This document shows positions 23,959 through 26,310 of a stretch of DNA of 26,310 nucleotides, one piece after another. Made by a program: the position numbers and the translations under genes. This DNA is from an uncultured Bacteroidales bacterium (lineage in GTDB: Bacteria; Bacteroidota; Bacteroidia; Bacteroidales; ML635J-15), in NCBI GenBank assembly GCA_937899245.1, contig CALDKB010000061.1, forward strand, positions 1-26,310. Reading direction: 5' to 3'. Every line of letters begins with the position of its first letter. Positions within the stretch are counted from its first letter, which is position 1. The notes beneath the pieces are model-generated. The model worked only from the letters and a program-made list of their open reading frames with translations, had not been told where the DNA came from and did no database searches.

Positions 23959-25074
23959 TTATTTAAGAATAAATCTCATCAGCACAGGATTGTGGTCGCT
24001 GAACTTGAAGTCTGCATCTATGTTTTCGGCTTCTGCCTCAATGTTGTCAGAGACGATAAATCCGTCTAGTACGGCCGTGTAGTTTATCCCTTTGGTGTAT
24101 GGCATATCGGTGCTTCGGCATGTGGGGACTTCGGTAAGATTTTTTGCTTCAACAATCCTGAAATGCTCGGGAATGTCCTCGTCGTTCATCACCGAAACCC
24201 ACTCGGGAATTTCCTGCTGGCTATCAAAAATGTCCACTGTTCCGCATAATGCATGGTTGAAGTCGCCACCGACAATCACATAATTGCCTTTCTCGTATTC
24301 TTCGGTTAGCACTTGCTTCATCATGTCAATTTGTTGCCTGCGAATGATGCCTCCCTCGTCGTATGCCGACATGTGGCTGTTAATCAATATCAGTGCCTTG
24401 CCATTTGATGTCGGAATTTTAGATGCAACAAAACATCTGTCGAGGTCGAAGAATTTTGTGATAAAACTTTCGTCTACCGGGTAGCTTCTGCGTATGGCTT
24501 CTTCTATGCCAAAACGGCTGAAGGTCAGAAGTCCCGCCTGTACGCTTCCGTGTGGGTCGCTAGGAGGATAGCATAGGTAAACACTATGGAAATTATTGCC
24601 GTAAACGCTTGCATATCCTGAAAATGACGATTCAAAGATGTCTTTCTGGTCTATGTGGTAGCTTCTGGTTGACGAGGAGTCTACTTCCTGAAGTATGCAG
24701 AAGTCGGGATTCAATTTGCTTACGACATCAACGGCTCCACGGGTGTTTTTCATGATTATGTCTTCGCATGTGCCTTTGCCGTATTGACCTTGAACCAAGC
24801 TGCCGTCTTTCATCTGTCCGTTGTCCATGAAGAACGAAAAGTCGTGGTCGTAGGCGCCAAATCCTATATTGTATGTTACAGCAGAGTATTCCTTGCCAAC
24901 TTCAACTATGGAGGATTGCTGGTTGCTGACAGCCAGTGGCTGCAGGTCGTCGATTCTATAGTAGTTGATTTGCAGGTAGGCAATGTAGCCGCCAATGGTC
25001 AATATGGGCAGGACAATTATTATAAGTATTGCAATAATTACCGCTTTCTTGATTCTACTTTTCGAATTCTTCAT
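23959..25074 (-). CDS. Membrane-anchored endonuclease/exonuclease/phosphatase-fold protein
   Basis: This 371-residue protein has an N-terminal membrane helix (about residues 11-33) after a basic start, placing the catalytic domain outside the cytoplasm. The EEP fold motifs are ordered as expected: VTYNIGFG, CILQEVD (Glu130, metal ligand), NSHMSAYDEGG, VGGDFNHA (Asp271, Asn273), LDGFIVSDN, and FSDHNPV (His361). This superfamily includes DNase I-like nucleases, sphingomyelinases and inositol phosphatases. Because it overlaps by 20 bases with the upstream non-specific nuclease gene, a nucleic-acid or nucleotide-phosphate role is a fair guess, but the substrate is not proven. An insertion of about 50 residues between the Glu and the His-Met motifs carries extra Ser/Tyr-rich segments. 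Confidence 0.87.
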   Translation of the reverse strand: MKNSKSRIKKAVIIAILIIIVLPILTIGGYIAYLQINYYRIDDLQPLAVSNQQSSIVEVGKEYSAVTYNIGFGAYDHDFSFFMDNGQMKDGSLVQGQYGKGTCEDIIMKNTRGAVDVVSKLNPDFCILQEVDSSSTRSYHIDQKDIFESSFSGYASVYGNNFHSVYLCYPPSDPHGSVQAGLLTFSRFGIEEAIRRSYPVDESFITKFFDLDRCFVASKIPTSNGKALILINSHMSAYDEGGIIRRQQIDMMKQVLTEEYEKGNYVIVGGDFNHALCGTVDIFDSQQEIPEWVSVMNDEDIPEHFRIVEAKNLTEVPTCRSTDMPYTKGINYTAVLDGFIVSDNIEAEAENIDADFKFSDHNPVLMRFILK

Positions 25075-25969
25075 AGGATTTGTTCTTTTCGATTTTGTTT
25101 TCTATGCTGTCGGGCAATTCGTGGAAGAAGTTCAGCTTGGTCATCTTTTCTATTTCGTCCACCGATTTAGTATATGATTCTAGTGGTTTGTTTCCGGCCT
25201 TGTTTTCAAAAACAAATCCTAGCGAGCGCCAGCTGCCGTCCTTGTACATAAGTACCACTTTGTAGAACGCGTCGGGAACTGCTACTCGGTTTTCTCCAAT
25301 AGTTTGGTAATTTTGGCCTACTATAGGTCCGCAAACGACGTAAATCTTCTCGTTCTTTATGGCCCAGTCGCGCACTTGTTCCTCTAGTTCCTTCCAGTCG
25401 CCAGAATTCAGGTTGTGGTTTTGCGGACAGATATTCGACATATAAAAGCTTTCCTTCATTGCCTGTTCGCTCCATTTCATGTCGGCTGCCGGAGCCATGT
25501 GTCCGCGGTCGTAGCCCGAATGCTTGTAGTCGTCGGTGGTGGCGCACCATGTCTTGACGTCGGGGTCGGGTACAAATTTGTCCGACCGTTCTTCCTGTCC
25601 TACAACTTCCTCGTCGGTAAGTTCGTAGGCAACCCACATGGGTATCAGCAATGTAGTGTTGTAGCAAGTTGTGTATCCCGTGTGTTTTACTATTTCATTT
25701 TCTTTAGCCTTGTTTGCCTTTCCTGTTGGAAGTTCAAGGTCTTTGTAGTATGGGATTTGGCTCGTGTCGGGGATTTGCTCTTGATAGTAGTCGCGCTCCT
25801 TGTCGAAAAGATTGTTTATGCCTTCTTCCAATTTCTCGACGCCCTTGTCTATTGCTGATTCTATGATTTTTCCTTCGGCTTTTTCTGCAGCGTGGTCGTT
25901 GCAACTAATCAGGCAGATAGCCACTGCGAGTGCGAAAGCGAGCGCCATTTTTGAGTTCTGTCCCTTCAT
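25055..25969 (-). CDS. Lipoprotein DNA/RNA non-specific endonuclease (NucA/EndoG-type)
   Basis: This 304-residue protein carries a lipoprotein signal (lipobox LISC, Cys23) and a linker rich in Lys/Glu that may be a coiled coil (about 30-60). A DNA/RNA non-specific endonuclease domain follows. The catalytic signature DRGHMAPAADM is present with His157, followed by SFYMSNICPQNHNLNSGDWKELE, which holds the Asn that binds the catalytic Mg2+ in this family. Earlier, WVAYELT is also typical. It is expected on the outer surface or in the periplasm and would degrade single- and double-stranded nucleic acid non-specifically, for nutrient scavenging or biofilm DNA. On the - strand, TACCTTTG (26003-25996) is a good -7 element, leaving a leader of about 20 bases. 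Confidence 0.92.
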   Translation of the reverse strand: MKGQNSKMALAFALAVAICLISCNDHAAEKAEGKIIESAIDKGVEKLEEGINNLFDKERDYYQEQIPDTSQIPYYKDLELPTGKANKAKENEIVKHTGYTTCYNTTLLIPMWVAYELTDEEVVGQEERSDKFVPDPDVKTWCATTDDYKHSGYDRGHMAPAADMKWSEQAMKESFYMSNICPQNHNLNSGDWKELEEQVRDWAIKNEKIYVVCGPIVGQNYQTIGENRVAVPDAFYKVVLMYKDGSWRSLGFVFENKAGNKPLESYTKSVDEIEKMTKLNFFHELPDSIENKIEKNKSYEEFEK

Positions 25970-25995
25970 TTTTGTCTGTTTGCAAATGTATGGGG

Positions 25996-26003
25996 CAAAG
26001 GTA
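25996..26003 (-). promoter_or_regulatory. -7 element for the nuclease pair
   Basis: On the - strand, positions 26003-25996 read TACCTTTG, the best-matching form of the Bacteroidota -7 element. A TTTC at 26026-26023 is a near match to the -33 TTTG at 19-base spacing. It should drive the endonuclease and the EEP gene together. Confidence 0.5.
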
Positions 26004-26310
26004 GGAAAAATTGAGGACGAGGGAAATAGTTTTGATGTAGGTTTTTATAAATGTGTCTTGCTGAAATCACTTTTTTGAAGAAAATGATTGGGAGAATATA
26101 CCGAATACGTAACGGAGGCAACTCTTAAGAGAGAATCTACATGGGACGACATCATTGCCCGCCACTACAACATAGCCACCCGGGATGGCGAGTGGAAAAA
26201 TTGTTACGAAGAAAATAATCGTAATGTAGAATCGCATCGCTCATCCCACAGCCAACACTCCGCAGCACGAATCTTTTATTGCACCAGTAATAGATGAGAG
26301 GCAGTTGTTT
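26004..26310. other. Right-edge region without a recognised gene
   Basis: No product can be identified in this stretch. The longest + strand frame runs from about 26088 to 26297 (69 codons, TTG start, with TWDDIIARHYNIATRDGEW). On the - strand a frame of about 52 codons stays open from the window edge down to about 26153. Codon use is GC-richer than in the flanks, and neither frame resembles a family I know. A gene or degraded remnant extending past the edge is possible; noncoding sequence is equally consistent. Confidence 0.3.

Noticed and set aside
1..26310. CRISPR arrays, tRNA genes, rRNA genes or insertion sequence ends
   Set aside because: No spaced direct repeats, no T-loop-like tRNA sequence, and no transposase motif found on either strand.

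Overview
The window looks like a chromosomal segment of a Bacteroidota bacterium, most likely an uncultured anaerobic member of the Bacteroidales. Several intergenic regions carry the Bacteroidota -7 element TAnnTTTG, close to the start codon. The proteins include lineage-typical types: a GSCFA protein, lipoproteins with short lipoboxes, a Bacteroidales-style RpoE-like sigma factor, and a secreted protein with the 'VENL..GCDT.LYYP' module. A class I hybrid cluster protein suggests an anaerobic life. I see no tRNA, rRNA, CRISPR array, recognisable transposase or phage gene. The content is mostly housekeeping.

Layout. 1-2555: after a terminator, an overlapping + strand cluster of inositol monophosphatase, rhomboid protease and YhcC/YtqA-type radical SAM protein. 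2618-6993: small lipoprotein, RecB/AddA-like helicase-nuclease and a zinc-ribbon methyltransferase that overlaps it by 4 bases. 7113-9521: ECF sigma factor, terminator, then M20 amidohydrolase and TrmH/SpoU methyltransferase. 9578-18109, all on the - strand: SulP anion transporter, GSCFA protein, lipoprotein, AsmA/DUF748-like envelope protein and small-type PurL. 18339-20597, + strand: Hcp and a DUF985 cupin. 20661-23866, + strand: two exported proteins, first a peptide-deformylase domain fused to secreted beta-rich modules, then a YwqK/MORN-variant repeat protein starting at TTG. 23959-25969, - strand: an EEP-fold enzyme and a lipoprotein DNA/RNA non-specific endonuclease, overlapping by 20 bases. 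25970-26310 holds one promoter and no gene I can identify.

Most interesting item: the protein at 20661-22232. Peptide deformylase is a cytoplasmic enzyme, but here a PDF domain with the Gln, Cys and HExxH-type residues in place sits behind a signal peptide, an N-terminal module familiar from secreted Bacteroidales proteins and a fibronectin-III-like stretch. It looks like an extracytoplasmic deformylase or a repurposed metallo-amidase. Its neighbour is also exported and repeat-rich. The envelope theme continues with the surface nuclease pair on the opposite strand. Apart from these, the genes read as unrelated small operons. All functional calls are from motif recognition by eye; no database search was run.
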